NCBI RefSeq assembly: GCF_023016805.1 | Contig: NZ_JALKCH010000003.1 | Coordinates: forward strand, 124,001-188,000 | Direction of reading: 5' to 3' | DNA from: Ancylobacter crimeensis | GTDB lineage: Bacteria; Pseudomonadota; Alphaproteobacteria; Rhizobiales; Xanthobacteraceae | DNA: 64,000 nt | Shown: positions 1-9,018 of the stretch, piece by piece | How positions within the stretch are numbered: position 1 is the first letter of the stretch | How the letters are laid out: the number at the start of each line of letters is the position of its first letter | Position numbers and translations under genes: made by a program | Notes under the pieces: model-generated | What the model was told of the DNA's origin: nothing | What the model saw: the letters and a program-made list of their open reading frames with translations, nothing else | Databases searched by the model: none

Positions 1-1
1 G

Positions 2-2035
2 CGACGCACCGAGGAAGCGCTGCGTCACAGCGAGATGAGCGCGCGACTGGCGACGGAAGCGGCGCATCTCGGCATCTGGGATCTGGAATTGCGCACCGGC
101 CGGTTCACATGCGACGAGCGTTGCCGCAGCCTGTTCGGCCTCGTCTCCACGGCCGGGGGCGGCCGCGAGGCGCTGCTCACCGGGTGCCACCCCGACGACC
201 GCGCCCGCATGGAGCGGGCCATCGAACGCGCCATTGATCCGACGGTCGAACAGGGCGGCCATTTCGGCGAGCAATACCGCATCATCCTGCCGGACGGGCG
301 CGAGCGCTGGGTCGCCACGCATGGGCAGGCCATCTTCGAGAGCGATATCTGCGTGCGTTTCCTCGGCGCGGTTCGGGACATCACCGAGGAGAAGAGAGCC
401 AGCGAAGCGCTTCGCGATCTCGCAACCGCGCTGGAACAGCAGGTGGCGGAACGCACGGCCGAGCGCGACCGCATCTGGCGGCTGAGCGCGGATCTCTTCA
501 GCGTCATCGGCTTCGACGGCCGCCTGCGCCGGCTCAACCCGGCATGGCAGCAGATGCTGGGCTATGATGCCGACCGACTGGTCGGCAGCAGCATATCGCT
601 GCTCATCCACCCGGATGACCGGGACGGCCTCGAAAACGCGGTGCGGCAGCTCTCGGCCGGCCGGAAGGTGGACCGGCTGGAGACACGCCTGCGCCATCTC
701 GACGGCAGCTGGCGATGGATCTCATGGACCGCCGCGCCCGAAGGGGACGCCTTCTACGCCGTGGGCCGCGACGTCACGAGCGAAAAGCAGGCCAGCGCGT
801 CGCTCGCCGAGCGCAACCGCGAGCTCGCCAACCAGATCGAGGAACGCGAGCGGGTCGAATACACCCTGCGCCAGATGCAACGGCTGGAAGCGGTGGGCCA
901 GCTCACCGCCGGCGTCGCGCACGACTTCAACAACCTGCTCACGGTCATCCTCGGCAATATCGGTTTCGTCGAGCGTTCGCTGGAACGGCTCGGCATTCAG
1001 GACCGCGCGCTGGAACGACTCGGCCATATGCGCATGGCGGCCGAGCGCGGTGCCAAGCTCACCGCGCAACTGCTCGCCTTCTCGCGCCGGCAGAAGCTGG
1101 AACCCAAGCCCGTCGACCTCAACGAGACGGTCTCCGGCATGCGCGACCTGCTGCAGAGCACGATGGGCGGCAGCGTGCAGTTGAAGACCAACCTCAATCC
1201 CGGCCTCTGGCCGGCGCTGGTCGACCCGACCCAGATCGAGCTCATCATCCTCAATCTCGCGATCAATGCCCGCGATGCGATGGATGTCGGCGGCATGCTG
1301 ACGGTCGAAACCTTCAACATCCGACATGCCAAGCAGCCCCGGCGGCCGGAGGAACCCTCGCCCGGCGATTATGTGGTGCTGGCCGTCAGCGACACCGGCT
1401 CCGGCATGAACGAGGAGGTGCTCGCAAAGGCGTTCGAGCCCTTCTTCACCACCAAGGAGATCGGCAAGGGATCAGGACTCGGCCTGCCGCAGGTCTATGG
1501 TTTCGCCAAGCAGTCGGGTGGCGGCGTCAGCATCGACACCCGGCTCGGCGAGGGCACCACGATCCGTGTCTACCTGCCCCGTGCGGCCGGCACGGCACAA
1601 CAGCCCGGCGGACAGGAGCCGGCGACCGCACCGGAACCCGGGCGGGACGACCACATCGTGCTGCTGGTGGATGACGATGCCGCGGTGCGGGACGTCACCG
1701 CCTCCATGCTGCGGGATCTTGGCTATCACGTCATCGACGCGGGAAACGGGTCGAGCGCGCTGGAATTGCTTCGCTCCGGGCAAGCGGTCGATCTGCTGCT
1801 GGTGGACTACGCCATGCCGGGCATGAACGGGGCGGAGCTCGCCCGCGCGGCGGGCCAATTGCGGCCGGGCCTGCCGACGGTGTTCATCACCGGCTATGCC
1901 GACCTCAAGGCGCTGCGCGAAATCGGCGAGGAACGGGTGGTGCGCAAGCCGTTCCAGGACAATGAACTGCAGCTCCGTCTCGCGGGCGCCCTCAGCCATC
2001 GCCCCTCCAATGTGGTGCGCTTCCAGCGCTCGTGA
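2..2035 (+). CDS. Hybrid PAS sensor histidine kinase with C-terminal receiver (5' partial)
   Basis: The reading frame is open to the left edge, and the codons before the ATG at 35 already read like a PAS/PAC linker (TEEALRHSE), so the gene starts outside the window. In order it carries a PAS domain, a coiled linker, a second PAS domain (about 490-790), a HisKA dimerisation helix with the phospho-acceptor His in VAHDFNNLL (about 916), an HATPase_c domain with NxxD (NARDAMD) and GSGLGLP boxes, and a receiver domain with acidic pair DDD and phospho-Asp in LLVDYAMPG (about 1800). The H-D-F-N-N box marks the hybrid-kinase class common in rhizobia. No membrane segment is seen in the visible part, so sensing may be cytosolic. 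The ligand is unknown. Confidence 0.9.
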   Translation, partial: RRTEEALRHSEMSARLATEAAHLGIWDLELRTGRFTCDERCRSLFGLVSTAGGGREALLTGCHPDDRARMERAIERAIDPTVEQGGHFGEQYRIILPDGRERWVATHGQAIFESDICVRFLGAVRDITEEKRASEALRDLATALEQQVAERTAERDRIWRLSADLFSVIGFDGRLRRLNPAWQQMLGYDADRLVGSSISLLIHPDDRDGLENAVRQLSAGRKVDRLETRLRHLDGSWRWISWTAAPEGDAFYAVGRDVTSEKQASASLAERNRELANQIEERERVEYTLRQMQRLEAVGQLTAGVAHDFNNLLTVILGNIGFVERSLERLGIQDRALERLGHMRMAAERGAKLTAQLLAFSRRQKLEPKPVDLNETVSGMRDLLQSTMGGSVQLKTNLNPGLWPALVDPTQIELIILNLAINARDAMDVGGMLTVETFNIRHAKQPRRPEEPSPGDYVVLAVSDTGSGMNEEVLAKAFEPFFTTKEIGKGSGLGLPQVYGFAKQSGGGVSIDTRLGEGTTIRVYLPRAAGTAQQPGGQEPATAPEPGRDDHIVLLVDDDAAVRDVTASMLRDLGYHVIDAGNGSSALELLRSGQAVDLLLVDYAMPGMNGAELARAAGQLRPGLPTVFITGYADLKALREIGEERVVRKPFQDNELQLRLAGALSHRPSNVVRFQRS

Positions 2036-2044
2036 GAGGGCGAT

Positions 2045-2677
2045 TCAGCCCGCCTCCGGCGCATGCCACGCTTGCACGATGGCGCCGATCTCCGGGCGCG
2101 GGCGATCCGCGACCGCATGCTGCGGCGTGCCGAGATGGACGAATCCCGCGATCTGCTCGCCTTCCTCCACCCCGATCACGCGCCGCGCCTGCGGATGGGT
2201 GGCTGCCCAACCGGTGACCCAGTTGCCCGCATAGCCGAGCGCATACGCCGCATGAAGCAGGTTGAGGCACACGGCCCCGGCGGACAGCTCCTGCTCGAAC
2301 ACCGGAATTCGGGTCGAGCGGTCCGGGCGGCTCACCACGACAACCACCAGCGGTGCGTGGAGGAAGAGGCGCTCCATGATGCCGGCGAACTTTTCCCGCC
2401 GTGTCGGCTCCATCGCGTCGTTGCCGGTGCGATAGGCGGCGCCGAGATGCCGGCCGGCATCGGCCCGATTCTGGCCGCCGATAACGATGAAGCGCCACGG
2501 CACGAGCGCGGCATGGTCCGGCACCCGGCTCGCAATGGTGAGCATCCGTGCCAGCTCATCCTCATCGGGCCCCGGCGCGGCGAGTTCCATGAAGGACACC
2601 GAACGCCGCCCCTCCAGCAAAGCGAGCTGGGCGCTGCGGGCGGCACGGTTCTGGATGTCGGGCACGGCAGACGACAT
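2045..2677 (-). CDS. Nitroreductase family protein (FMN-dependent)
   Basis: This is a compact single-domain nitroreductase of about 210 aa. Features include the RRSV substrate/FMN start region, the VPDHAALVPWRFIVI segment typical of the YdjA-like subgroup, and the Gly-rich GYAGNWVTGW segment near the C-terminus. Family members are FMN-binding homodimers that reduce nitro or quinone groups with NAD(P)H. The start at 2677 is chosen because GGAGGAA lies just upstream; an in-frame ATG at 2746 lacks this support. It converges with the kinase gene, with only 9 nt between stops. Physiological substrate cannot be told from sequence. Confidence 0.87.
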   Translation of the reverse strand: MSSAVPDIQNRAARSAQLALLEGRRSVSFMELAAPGPDEDELARMLTIASRVPDHAALVPWRFIVIGGQNRADAGRHLGAAYRTGNDAMEPTRREKFAGIMERLFLHAPLVVVVVSRPDRSTRIPVFEQELSAGAVCLNLLHAAYALGYAGNWVTGWAATHPQARRVIGVEEGEQIAGFVHLGTPQHAVADRPRPEIGAIVQAWHAPEAG

Positions 2678-2773
2678 GGTTCCTCCCCGGGGCGGCAAAC
2701 GTTCCGGGGCAGGCATACACGGGACGGGTCCCACTGTCCCCGTCATCCGGCACGGAAGCGCTGGTCATTCATT

Positions 2774-2783
2774 TGGTCGACCA
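2774..2783. promoter_or_regulatory. Palindrome in divergent promoter region
   Basis: A perfect 10-bp palindrome, TGGTCGACCA, lies in the 156-nt region between the divergent nitroreductase and GNAT genes, next to an AT-rich stretch (ATATATTT). The position suits an operator for one or both genes. No regulator gene is adjacent, so function is inferred from placement only. Confidence 0.3.
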
Positions 2784-2833
2784 TATATTTGCCTGTACAA
2801 CAGCGACTGAGCCAACAGAACAGGGACGGAAAC

Positions 2834-3154
2834 ATGCCCAGCGAGGCCATCGTCGAAGTGCAGGACAATCCCGAAGCGAGCCGCTTCGAGACCACGATCG
2901 AAGGCCACACCGCCTTCGCGCAATACATTCTCGCCGACAAACTCATGATCTTCACCCACACGGAGGTTCCCCCGGAACTGGGCGGACGCGGCATCGCGAC
3001 CCGTCTCGTCGAAGCGGGCCTGCATTCGGCCCGCCAGCGCGGACTCTCGGTGCTGCCGCGCTGTTCGGTGTTCGGCCGCTACATCATGAAGCATCCCGAG
3101 ACGCACGACCTCATCGGCGACTCGGTGAAGGACACGCTGGGCATCGCCCACTGA
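2834..3154 (+). CDS. Short GNAT-like N-acetyltransferase (YjdJ/CG-type)
   Basis: A 106-aa protein matching the short GCN5-related family. The acetyl-CoA binding loop is visible as LGGRGIATRLVEAGL (about residues 57-71), followed by the RQRGLSVLPRCSVFGRYI segment and the HPE motif characteristic of these small acetyltransferases. They resemble the C-terminal half of a GNAT fold and their substrates are mostly unknown. The start at 2834 is the ATG after the sequence GGGACGGAAAC. A longer open frame upstream overlaps the nitroreductase and is not protein-like. Confidence 0.82.
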   Translation: MPSEAIVEVQDNPEASRFETTIEGHTAFAQYILADKLMIFTHTEVPPELGGRGIATRLVEAGLHSARQRGLSVLPRCSVFGRYIMKHPETHDLIGDSVKDTLGIAH

Positions 3155-3161
3155 ACATGCC

Positions 3162-3187
3162 GCCGGCTCTGCCACGGCAGGGCCGGC
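3162..3187 (+). terminator. Hairpin after the GNAT gene
   Basis: An 11-bp stem (one G-U pair) with a CACG loop lies 8 nt after the GNAT stop codon. No clear U-tract follows, so it may be a weak or Rho-assisted terminator. The remainder of the 307-nt gap up to 3461 shows no convincing gene; ftsK must be expressed from within it. Confidence 0.4.
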
Positions 3188-3461
3188 ATCTCCTGTGGAT
3201 GAAGCACCCGTCCGGCTTGGCCGGCCCTAGCGGCCCGGCGGCGCATCGGCCGCAATACCGCACCGTGACAGGATCGACGTCCCCCCATACCTCCCGGAAC
3301 CGTGGCCCAACGGCCACATGAAGCTCCTGCCTCGCCCATGAAGGGCTACCGCGGGGGCGTCTCCATACCGTTCATTAACGCTGATCTCGCTAGCGTCAGG
3401 GCTCAGGCAGACGGATCGGTTTCCGGTTCGTCGAGGCACTCACGACAGGTCGATCTGGCAC

Positions 3462-6338
3462 ATGCGGCACCCCGGGGATACCTCCTATCCGTTCGATTCC
3501 TCCGAGCCGGTGTCGCCGGTTCTCGGCAGCATGGCGGGGCCGGTGCGTCCGGCGCGCCCGGTGCCGCGCACCAGCCCGCTGCCCGGCACGCGGCCTCCCG
3601 GCGCGCCCTCCCCTTCGGCACCGCAGCACCTCGCCGGCGAGATGTCGCCGACGATGCCGCAGGCGGGCCATGGCAGCGCCCTGCCCCCGCTCTCCGCGCC
3701 GTTGCGCGCCGCTACCGCGCCGATGACCGATGGCGGCCCTGCGCCCACCCACGGCACCGCTGCCTCGTCGTCGGCACTGGCCGCGCGCGGCGTGCTGAAT
3801 CCGCGCAGCCGCGCCACCCCGCTTCCCGCCTCCTACACACCACCGTCGGCCAGCAGCGAGCCCGCACCGGCTCCGGTGCGCAAGCCGGCAGCGGCGGAGC
3901 CGGCCGACCCGAACCTGCCGAGCTGGCTGCGCCCCTTCGTGGTGCCGACCAACCTCAACACCCGCTTCACTCGCACGCCGAACTATCTGCTGCGCCAGCA
4001 GCAGGTGGCGGGTGTGCCGGACCCGGACGGTTCGGGCGAGGAGCCTGAAGCGACCGCGGCGCCCGTGCAGCCCCCGCAGGGCATGCGCCCGCCGCCGCTC
4101 ATCGTGCCGCGCGCCGGGCCCGCCGCCCGCATCGCTCGCGCCCGCAGCGAAGCCGCCGCGGAGCCGACGCCTGCCACGGAACAGGCGACCGGCTCTCCCG
4201 TCATCCAAGCCGCCCCTCCTGCCGCGACTGGAGCCGGTGCCAAGGAAACCCCGGCCACCATCAGCCGCAAGGAGCCGTCCGACTCCGGCCCGCCGGCAAA
4301 TGTGCGCCGCATTGCCGAGCTGATCCGGCTCGATTGGGACAGCCCGCCCGTCGCCCCCCAACGCGCGCAGGATGCCCCCGCTGTCGTCGGGCTGGAGGAA
4401 CCCGTGCCTGCAACGGCACGTGCCCGCCCCGCCGATATCCGCTACTCCTTCGCCTGGCCGGTCTTCATCGCCCCATCCGCGATCGCGGCCCCGCTCGCCG
4501 CGGCTGCGCCGGAAGCTGCGGCCGAGGTCTCGATGGAGATGGATGGCCCGGCTGTGGACGACAACCTCGCTCCCGAATCCGCGATCGAGGAGCCGATGGC
4601 GCAGGAACCCGTTTTCGAGGCCGCCGATACGTTCGCCGAGGATGAGTACGACGCGGAGCAGGCTTATGAAGACGAGAGGGATGAAGACGCGACCGACGAA
4701 GACGATGTCGACGACGCATCCGATATCGAGGAGCTGGACGTCGAGGACCCCCTCGCGCTCGCGCCCGCCCGCCTTGCGCCCACGCACATCGGACAGGAAT
4801 GCGAGGGCTACGCCTTCCCGCCGATCGAGTTGCTGGCCGATCCGCCGGAGGTCGAGCCCGATTTCGAACTGTCCGCCGAATATCTCGACCGCAATTCGGT
4901 GAAGCTGCAGCAGGTGCTGCATGATTTCGGCGTGCGCGGCGAGATCATCGACGCCAATCCCGGCCCGGTGGTCACGCTCTACGAGCTGGAGCCGGCCCCC
5001 GGCATCAAGTCGAGCCGCGTCACCAACCTGTCCGCCGATATCGCCCGCTCGATGAGCGCGGTCTCGGCCCGCGTCGCGGTGGTGGAAGGGCGCAACGTCA
5101 TCGGCATCGAGCTGCCCAACCAGCGGCGCGAGACGGTGTGGCTGCGCGAGATGCTGGCGAGCCACGAGTTCGAGCTGGCGGCTGCCAAGGCCAAGCTCGC
5201 CATCGCGCTCGGCAAGACCATCGGCGGGGAGCCGGTGATCGTCGATCTCGCCCGCATGCCGCATCTGCTGGTGGCCGGCACCACCGGCTCGGGCAAGTCG
5301 GTCGCCATCAACACCATGATCCTGTCGCTGCTCTACCGCCACCGGCCGGAGCAGTGCCGCCTGATCATGATCGACCCGAAGATGCTGGAACTCTCCGTCT
5401 ATGAAGGTATCCCGCATCTGCTGACCCCGGTCGTCACCGATCCGAAGAAGGCCATCATCGCGCTGAAATGGGCGGTGAAGGAGATGGAGGATCGCTACAG
5501 GAAGATGAGCCGTCTCGGCGTGCGCAACATCGACGGCTTCAACGCCCGCATGGCCGAGGCCCGGGCCAAGGGCGAGATCATCACCCGCACCGTACAGACC
5601 GGCTTCGACCGCGAAACCGGGCAGATGATGGAGGAGGAGGAGATCATGGATCTCTCCGCCCTGCCCTACATCGTCGTGGTGGTGGACGAGATGGCCGATC
5701 TGATGATGGTCGCCGGCAAGGAGATCGAAGGCGCCATCCAGCGCCTCGCCCAGATGGCCCGCGCCGCCGGCATCCACCTCATCATGGCGACGCAGCGCCC
5801 TTCGGTGGATGTCATCACCGGCACCATCAAGGCCAACTTCCCGACCCGCATCTCCTTCCAGGTGACCTCGAAGATCGACAGCCGCACCATCCTCGGCGAG
5901 ATGGGTGCCGAGCAGCTCCTCGGCCAGGGCGACATGCTCTACATGGCGGGCGGCGGGCGCATCTCGCGCGTGCACGGTCCCTTCGTCTCCGACCACGAGG
6001 TGGAGAAGGTCGTCGCCCACCTGAAGCGGCAGGGCCGGCCGGATTATATCGAGGCCGTCACCGCGGACGAGAGCGAAGAGACGGAAGGGATCGAGGACAC
6101 CGCGGTGTTCGACAAGTCCGCCATGGGAGCCACGTCCGGCGAGGAGAGCGGCGATCTCTACGACCAGGCCGTCGGCGTGGTGCTGCGCGACCGCAAGGCC
6201 TCCACCTCCTACATCCAGCGCCGCCTGCAGATCGGCTACAACCGCGCCGCCTCGCTGATGGAGCGGATGGAGAAGGAAGGCCTCGTCGGCCCGGCCAACC
6301 ATGCCGGCAAGCGTGAGATTCTGGCCGGCGGCAAATAG
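3462..6338 (+). CDS. ftsK: FtsK/SpoIIIE-family DNA translocase without N-terminal membrane segments
   Basis: A 958-aa protein. Residues 1 to about 470 are a Pro/Ala-rich low-complexity linker containing an acidic stretch (about 393-431, rich in D and E). The alpha domain (about 480-570) is followed by the motor with Walker A GTTGSGKS (606-613), Walker [10 protein letters not shown], and the [13 protein letters not shown] segment. A C-terminal gamma winged helix (about 890-958) should read KOPS-like sites. The four N-terminal transmembrane helices of canonical FtsK are not visible. Either this is a soluble second paralogue, as some alphaproteobacteria carry, or the true start differs. The motor is intact, so chromosome segregation or dimer resolution is the expected role. 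Confidence 0.9.
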   Translation: MRHPGDTSYPFDSSEPVSPVLGSMAGPVRPARPVPRTSPLPGTRPPGAPSPSAPQHLAGEMSPTMPQAGHGSALPPLSAPLRAATAPMTDGGPAPTHGTAASSSALAARGVLNPRSRATPLPASYTPPSASSEPAPAPVRKPAAAEPADPNLPSWLRPFVVPTNLNTRFTRTPNYLLRQQQVAGVPDPDGSGEEPEATAAPVQPPQGMRPPPLIVPRAGPAARIARARSEAAAEPTPATEQATGSPVIQAAPPAATGAGAKETPATISRKEPSDSGPPANVRRIAELIRLDWDSPPVAPQRAQDAPAVVGLEEPVPATARARPADIRYSFAWPVFIAPSAIAAPLAAAAPEAAAEVSMEMDGPAVDDNLAPESAIEEPMAQEPVFEAADTFAEDEYDAEQAYEDERDEDATDEDDVDDASDIEELDVEDPLALAPARLAPTHIGQECEGYAFPPIELLADPPEVEPDFELSAEYLDRNSVKLQQVLHDFGVRGEIIDANPGPVVTLYELEPAPGIKSSRVTNLSADIARSMSAVSARVAVVEGRNVIGIELPNQRRETVWLREMLASHEFELAAAKAKLAIALGKTIGGEPVIVDLARMPHLLVAGTTGSGKSVAINTMILSLLYRHRPEQCRLIMIDPKMLELSVYEGIPHLLTPVVTDPKKAIIALKWAVKEMEDRYRKMSRLGVRNIDGFNARMAEARAKGEIITRTVQTGFDRETGQMMEEEEIMDLSALPYIVVVVDEMADLMMVAGKEIEGAIQRLAQMARAAGIHLIMATQRPSVDVITGTIKANFPTRISFQVTSKIDSRTILGEMGAEQLLGQGDMLYMAGGGRISRVHGPFVSDHEVEKVVAHLKRQGRPDYIEAVTADESEETEGIEDTAVFDKSAMGATSGEESGDLYDQAVGVVLRDRKASTSYIQRRLQIGYNRAASLMERMEKEGLVGPANHAGKREILAGGK

Positions 6339-6363
6339 GCCGGGACGTTCTCGACATCCACCG

Positions 6364-6389
6364 AACGGCCGGGCCAGCGCCCGGCCGTT
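6364..6389 (+). terminator. Rho-independent terminator of ftsK
   Basis: A perfect 11-bp stem with CAGC loop is followed by a T-rich tract (TTTCGTTT), starting 25 nt after the ftsK stop codon. It also lies just past the end of the convergent small membrane-protein gene and could serve both directions. Confidence 0.65.
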
Positions 6390-6412
6390 TCGTTTAGAGG
6401 ATGGAAAGTGCG

Positions 6413-6613
6413 TCAGCCGGGCGTGGTGGACGACATCAGCCAGAGCGCCAGCGTCAGCACGACCGCCGCCCCCACCAGCATCCAGAGCGCCCGCCACCAT
6501 TTGCGCGCGGCCCGCGCCGGATCGGCCGCGAACAGGCGCGGTGCGTCATTGTCCGGGGCGCCGGTTCCGGGAGAGTCCGCCTCGCCGGTCACACCCCGGC
6601 CCTCCTGTTGCAT
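6413..6613 (-). CDS. Small single-pass membrane protein, unknown function
   Basis: A 66-aa frame with a hydrophilic, Gly/Pro/Asp-rich N-terminus and one C-terminal transmembrane helix (about residues 41-60, WWRALWMLVGAAVVLTLALW) preceded by RAARK. The topology suggests a tail-anchored small protein. The start is the ATG at 6613; a GTG immediately upstream at 6616 is an alternative. No family is recognised. It follows mgtC on the same strand but with about 60 nt between. Confidence 0.5.
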   Translation of the reverse strand: MQQEGRGVTGEADSPGTGAPDNDAPRLFAADPARAARKWWRALWMLVGAAVVLTLALWLMSSTTPG

Positions 6614-6673
6614 CACCGGTCGAGCCTCATGCGAGCCATGGAACCTCCTTGGCGGGGACGAATGCCATCACAT

Positions 6674-7225
6674 TCATTTTTGCCGCGCATCGGGCTCCCC
6701 CGGCCTTTGCGCGAAAAGCGGCGGCTCCGGCTCCGGGGCCACCTTGGCCCCGCGCAGGAGAGCCCGGCTCTCCAGACATTTTTCGATCGGATGCAGCACC
6801 ACCAGCAGGCCGAGCGTGATGAACACGCCCATCGCAATGAGCGACCAGCTCGCCAGCGCGCAGGAAATGCCCAGCGCCGCCGTCATCCATACCGTCGCCG
6901 CGGTCGTCAGACCGTGGATCTTGAGCGAGCCATTGTCGCGGATCACCACGCCCGCGCCGAGAAAACCGATACCCGTAAGCACGCCCTGCACGATGCCCTG
7001 CACCACGCGGCTCGTCGCGTCGGGATGGCTGGCGAGATCGCCGAACCGGATCGCCGTCAGCGACACGAGTGCCGCGCCCGTGCACACAAGTCCGAGCGTG
7101 CGCATGCCGGTCGGCTTGCCGCGTATATCGCGGTTGATACCGATCACCATGCCGATGATGGCGGCCGCCGCCAGACGCGCCAGTGCGTCGGTATCCGCGC
7201 CAATCCAGGCCAGCATCACACCCAT
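6674..7225 (-). CDS. MgtC/SapB family membrane protein
   Basis: The MgtC N-terminal domain is clear: ARLAAAAIIGMVIGINRD with conserved Gly and Arg, RTLGLVCTGAALVSL, the VVQGIVQGVLTGIGFLGAGVVIRD block, and GLTTAATVWMTAALGI, with about five transmembrane helices. MgtC proteins help bacteria cope with low Mg2+ and acid, in some cases by modulating F-type ATPase. The tail is short (about 40 aa), so the usual cytoplasmic ACT-like domain is missing, as in many environmental homologues. The start at 7225 (MGVML) is preferred because the upstream 62 in-frame codons to 7411 do not resemble the family; the ATG at 7216 is also possible. Confidence 0.85.
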   Translation of the reverse strand: MGVMLAWIGADTDALARLAAAAIIGMVIGINRDIRGKPTGMRTLGLVCTGAALVSLTAIRFGDLASHPDATSRVVQGIVQGVLTGIGFLGAGVVIRDNGSLKIHGLTTAATVWMTAALGISCALASWSLIAMGVFITLGLLVVLHPIEKCLESRALLRGAKVAPEPEPPLFAQRPGEPDARQK

Positions 7226-7458
7226 CCCGCCTGCTTCGAAGCCGGCCTTTCCGAGGAGAGGAACCCGGCAGCCATATTCAAGGTTCCCTGTTCGCGGTGT
7301 CGGGATGCCGCATGTCGCGCCGGCGCACAAGGAATCTTCACCCAAAGTCGCATGAGACTGGCACCCCTCAAACACGGTGCGCAACCGCAGGGGCCTTTTC
7401 CCGCGCGCCAAGGGTGATTAGGTGAAGGACCCGCGACGAACGGCTGAAGGATAGTCCC

Positions 7459-8898
7459 ATGCTGACCGCCACCTACCCCGACACGTCCCTCTTCATCGAC
7501 GGCAAATGGATTCCCGGTCCGTCCAGCGATCCGGTGCTGAATCCGGCGACCGGCGAGGAGATCGGCCGGGTGGCCCATGCCGGGCGCGCCGAGCTCGATG
7601 CCGCGCTGGAAGCCGCCTCCCGCGCTTTCGCGAAATGGAGCCGCGTCACCGCGCATGAGCGTTACAAGCTGCTGCGCAAGGCCGGCGAGCTGCTGCGCGA
7701 ACGGCACGAAGAGATCGCCCGCATCATGACCATGGAGCAGGGCAAGCCGGTCGCCGAGGCGCGCGTCGAGACCCTGGCCGCCGCCGACATCATCGACTGG
7801 CTCGCCGAGGAAGGCCGTCGCCAGTATGGCCGGCTGATCCCCGCCCGCGCCGAGGGCGTGCAGCAGATCGTGCACCGCGAGCCGGTGGGCGTGGTCGCCG
7901 CCTTCACCCCGTGGAACTTCCCGATCAACCAGGCGGTGCGCAAGTGTTCCGCCGCCATCGCCGCCGGCTGCACCATCATCCTCAAGGGACCGGAAGAGAC
8001 CCCGGCGAGCTGCGCCGCGCTGGTGAAGTGCTATGAGGATGCCGGGATCCCGGCGGGCGTCGTCAATCTGGTCTACGGCACGCCCTCGGAAATTTCCGAG
8101 TACCTGATCCCGCATCCGGTCATCAAGAAGGTGACGTTCACCGGCTCCACCCCCGTCGGCAAGAAGTTGGCCGCGCTGGCGGGCGAGCACATGAAGCGCG
8201 TCACCATGGAGCTCGGCGGCCATGCCCCGGCCGTGGTGTTCGAGGATGCCGACCTCGACCATGCCATCAAGATGCTGGCCGGCGCCAAGTTCCGCAATGC
8301 CGGGCAGGTCTGCGTCTCGCCGACCCGCTTCCTGGTGCACGAGAACGTCTATGAGCGCTTCGTCGACGGCTTCACCGAGGCGGTGAAGCAGGTGAAGGTC
8401 GGCAACGGCCTCGACGAGAGCGTGCGCATGGGTCCGCTCGCCAATTCCCGCCGCGTCGACGCCATGGAGGCGCTGACCGCCGACGCCCTGCAGAAGGGCG
8501 CCAGCCTCAGGACCGGCGGCGGGCGCATCGGCAATACCGGCTATTTCTTCCAGCCGACCGTCCTTACCGAGGTGCCGCTCTCTGCGCGCATCATGAACGA
8601 GGAGCCGTTCGGGCCGGTGGTGCCGATCTCCTCCTTCTCCTCGCGCGACGGCCTGTTCGACGAGGCGAACCGCCTGCCGTGGGGTCTGGCGGCCTATGCC
8701 TACACCCGCTCGGGCCAGCTCGCCGACGAGTTCGGCCGTCGGGTCGAGAGCGGCATGGTGTCGATCAACCATCACGGCCTCGCCTTCCCCGAGACGCCGT
8801 TCGGCGGCATCAAGGATTCCGGCTTCGGCTCGGAAGGCGGCATCGAGGCGATGGACGCCTATGTCAACACCAAGTTCGTCACCCAGCTCAATGTGTGA
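7459..8898 (+). CDS. NAD(P)-dependent succinate-semialdehyde-type aldehyde dehydrogenase
   Basis: A 479-aa aldehyde dehydrogenase of normal length. Visible motifs are PWNFPINQA (cofactor entry), FTGSTPVGKKL (Rossmann turn), catalytic Glu in MELGGHAP, and catalytic Cys in AGQVCVSPTRF. The ELGGHAP and GQVCVSP variants resemble the SSADH / alpha-ketoglutaric-semialdehyde branch. It oxidises an aldehyde to the acid in the cytosol. The gene stands alone with no adjacent GABA or sugar-acid pathway, so the exact substrate remains open. Confidence 0.88.
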   Translation: MLTATYPDTSLFIDGKWIPGPSSDPVLNPATGEEIGRVAHAGRAELDAALEAASRAFAKWSRVTAHERYKLLRKAGELLRERHEEIARIMTMEQGKPVAEARVETLAAADIIDWLAEEGRRQYGRLIPARAEGVQQIVHREPVGVVAAFTPWNFPINQAVRKCSAAIAAGCTIILKGPEETPASCAALVKCYEDAGIPAGVVNLVYGTPSEISEYLIPHPVIKKVTFTGSTPVGKKLAALAGEHMKRVTMELGGHAPAVVFEDADLDHAIKMLAGAKFRNAGQVCVSPTRFLVHENVYERFVDGFTEAVKQVKVGNGLDESVRMGPLANSRRVDAMEALTADALQKGASLRTGGGRIGNTGYFFQPTVLTEVPLSARIMNEEPFGPVVPISSFSSRDGLFDEANRLPWGLAAYAYTRSGQLADEFGRRVESGMVSINHHGLAFPETPFGGIKDSGFGSEGGIEAMDAYVNTKFVTQLNV

Positions 8899-8913
8899 CG
8901 CCTGACGAAGGCG

Positions 8914-8940
8914 CGACGGCCGGGCACGTTCCGGCCGTCG
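8914..8940 (+). terminator. Hairpin after aldehyde dehydrogenase
   Basis: A perfect 10-bp GC-rich stem with a 7-nt loop (GCACGTT) starts 16 nt after the stop codon. No U-tract follows, so intrinsic termination is uncertain. Confidence 0.42.
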
Positions 8941-9018
8941 CCCGCTCCGCCGCCTTGCCCCTGGCCTGCGACTCCCCCCATCCTCCGCCACCCGGCACGA
9001 GCGGATGAGCGCTGCACC

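Noticed and set aside
3396-6500. Very long open frame on the minus strand opposite ftsK
   Set aside because: Its His/Arg/Asp/Gly-rich translation is typical of the antisense frame of GC-rich genes, whereas the plus strand encodes clear FtsK motifs.
7216-8991. Long minus-strand frame opposite the aldehyde dehydrogenase
   Set aside because: Antisense shadow; the plus strand has the full set of aldehyde dehydrogenase motifs.
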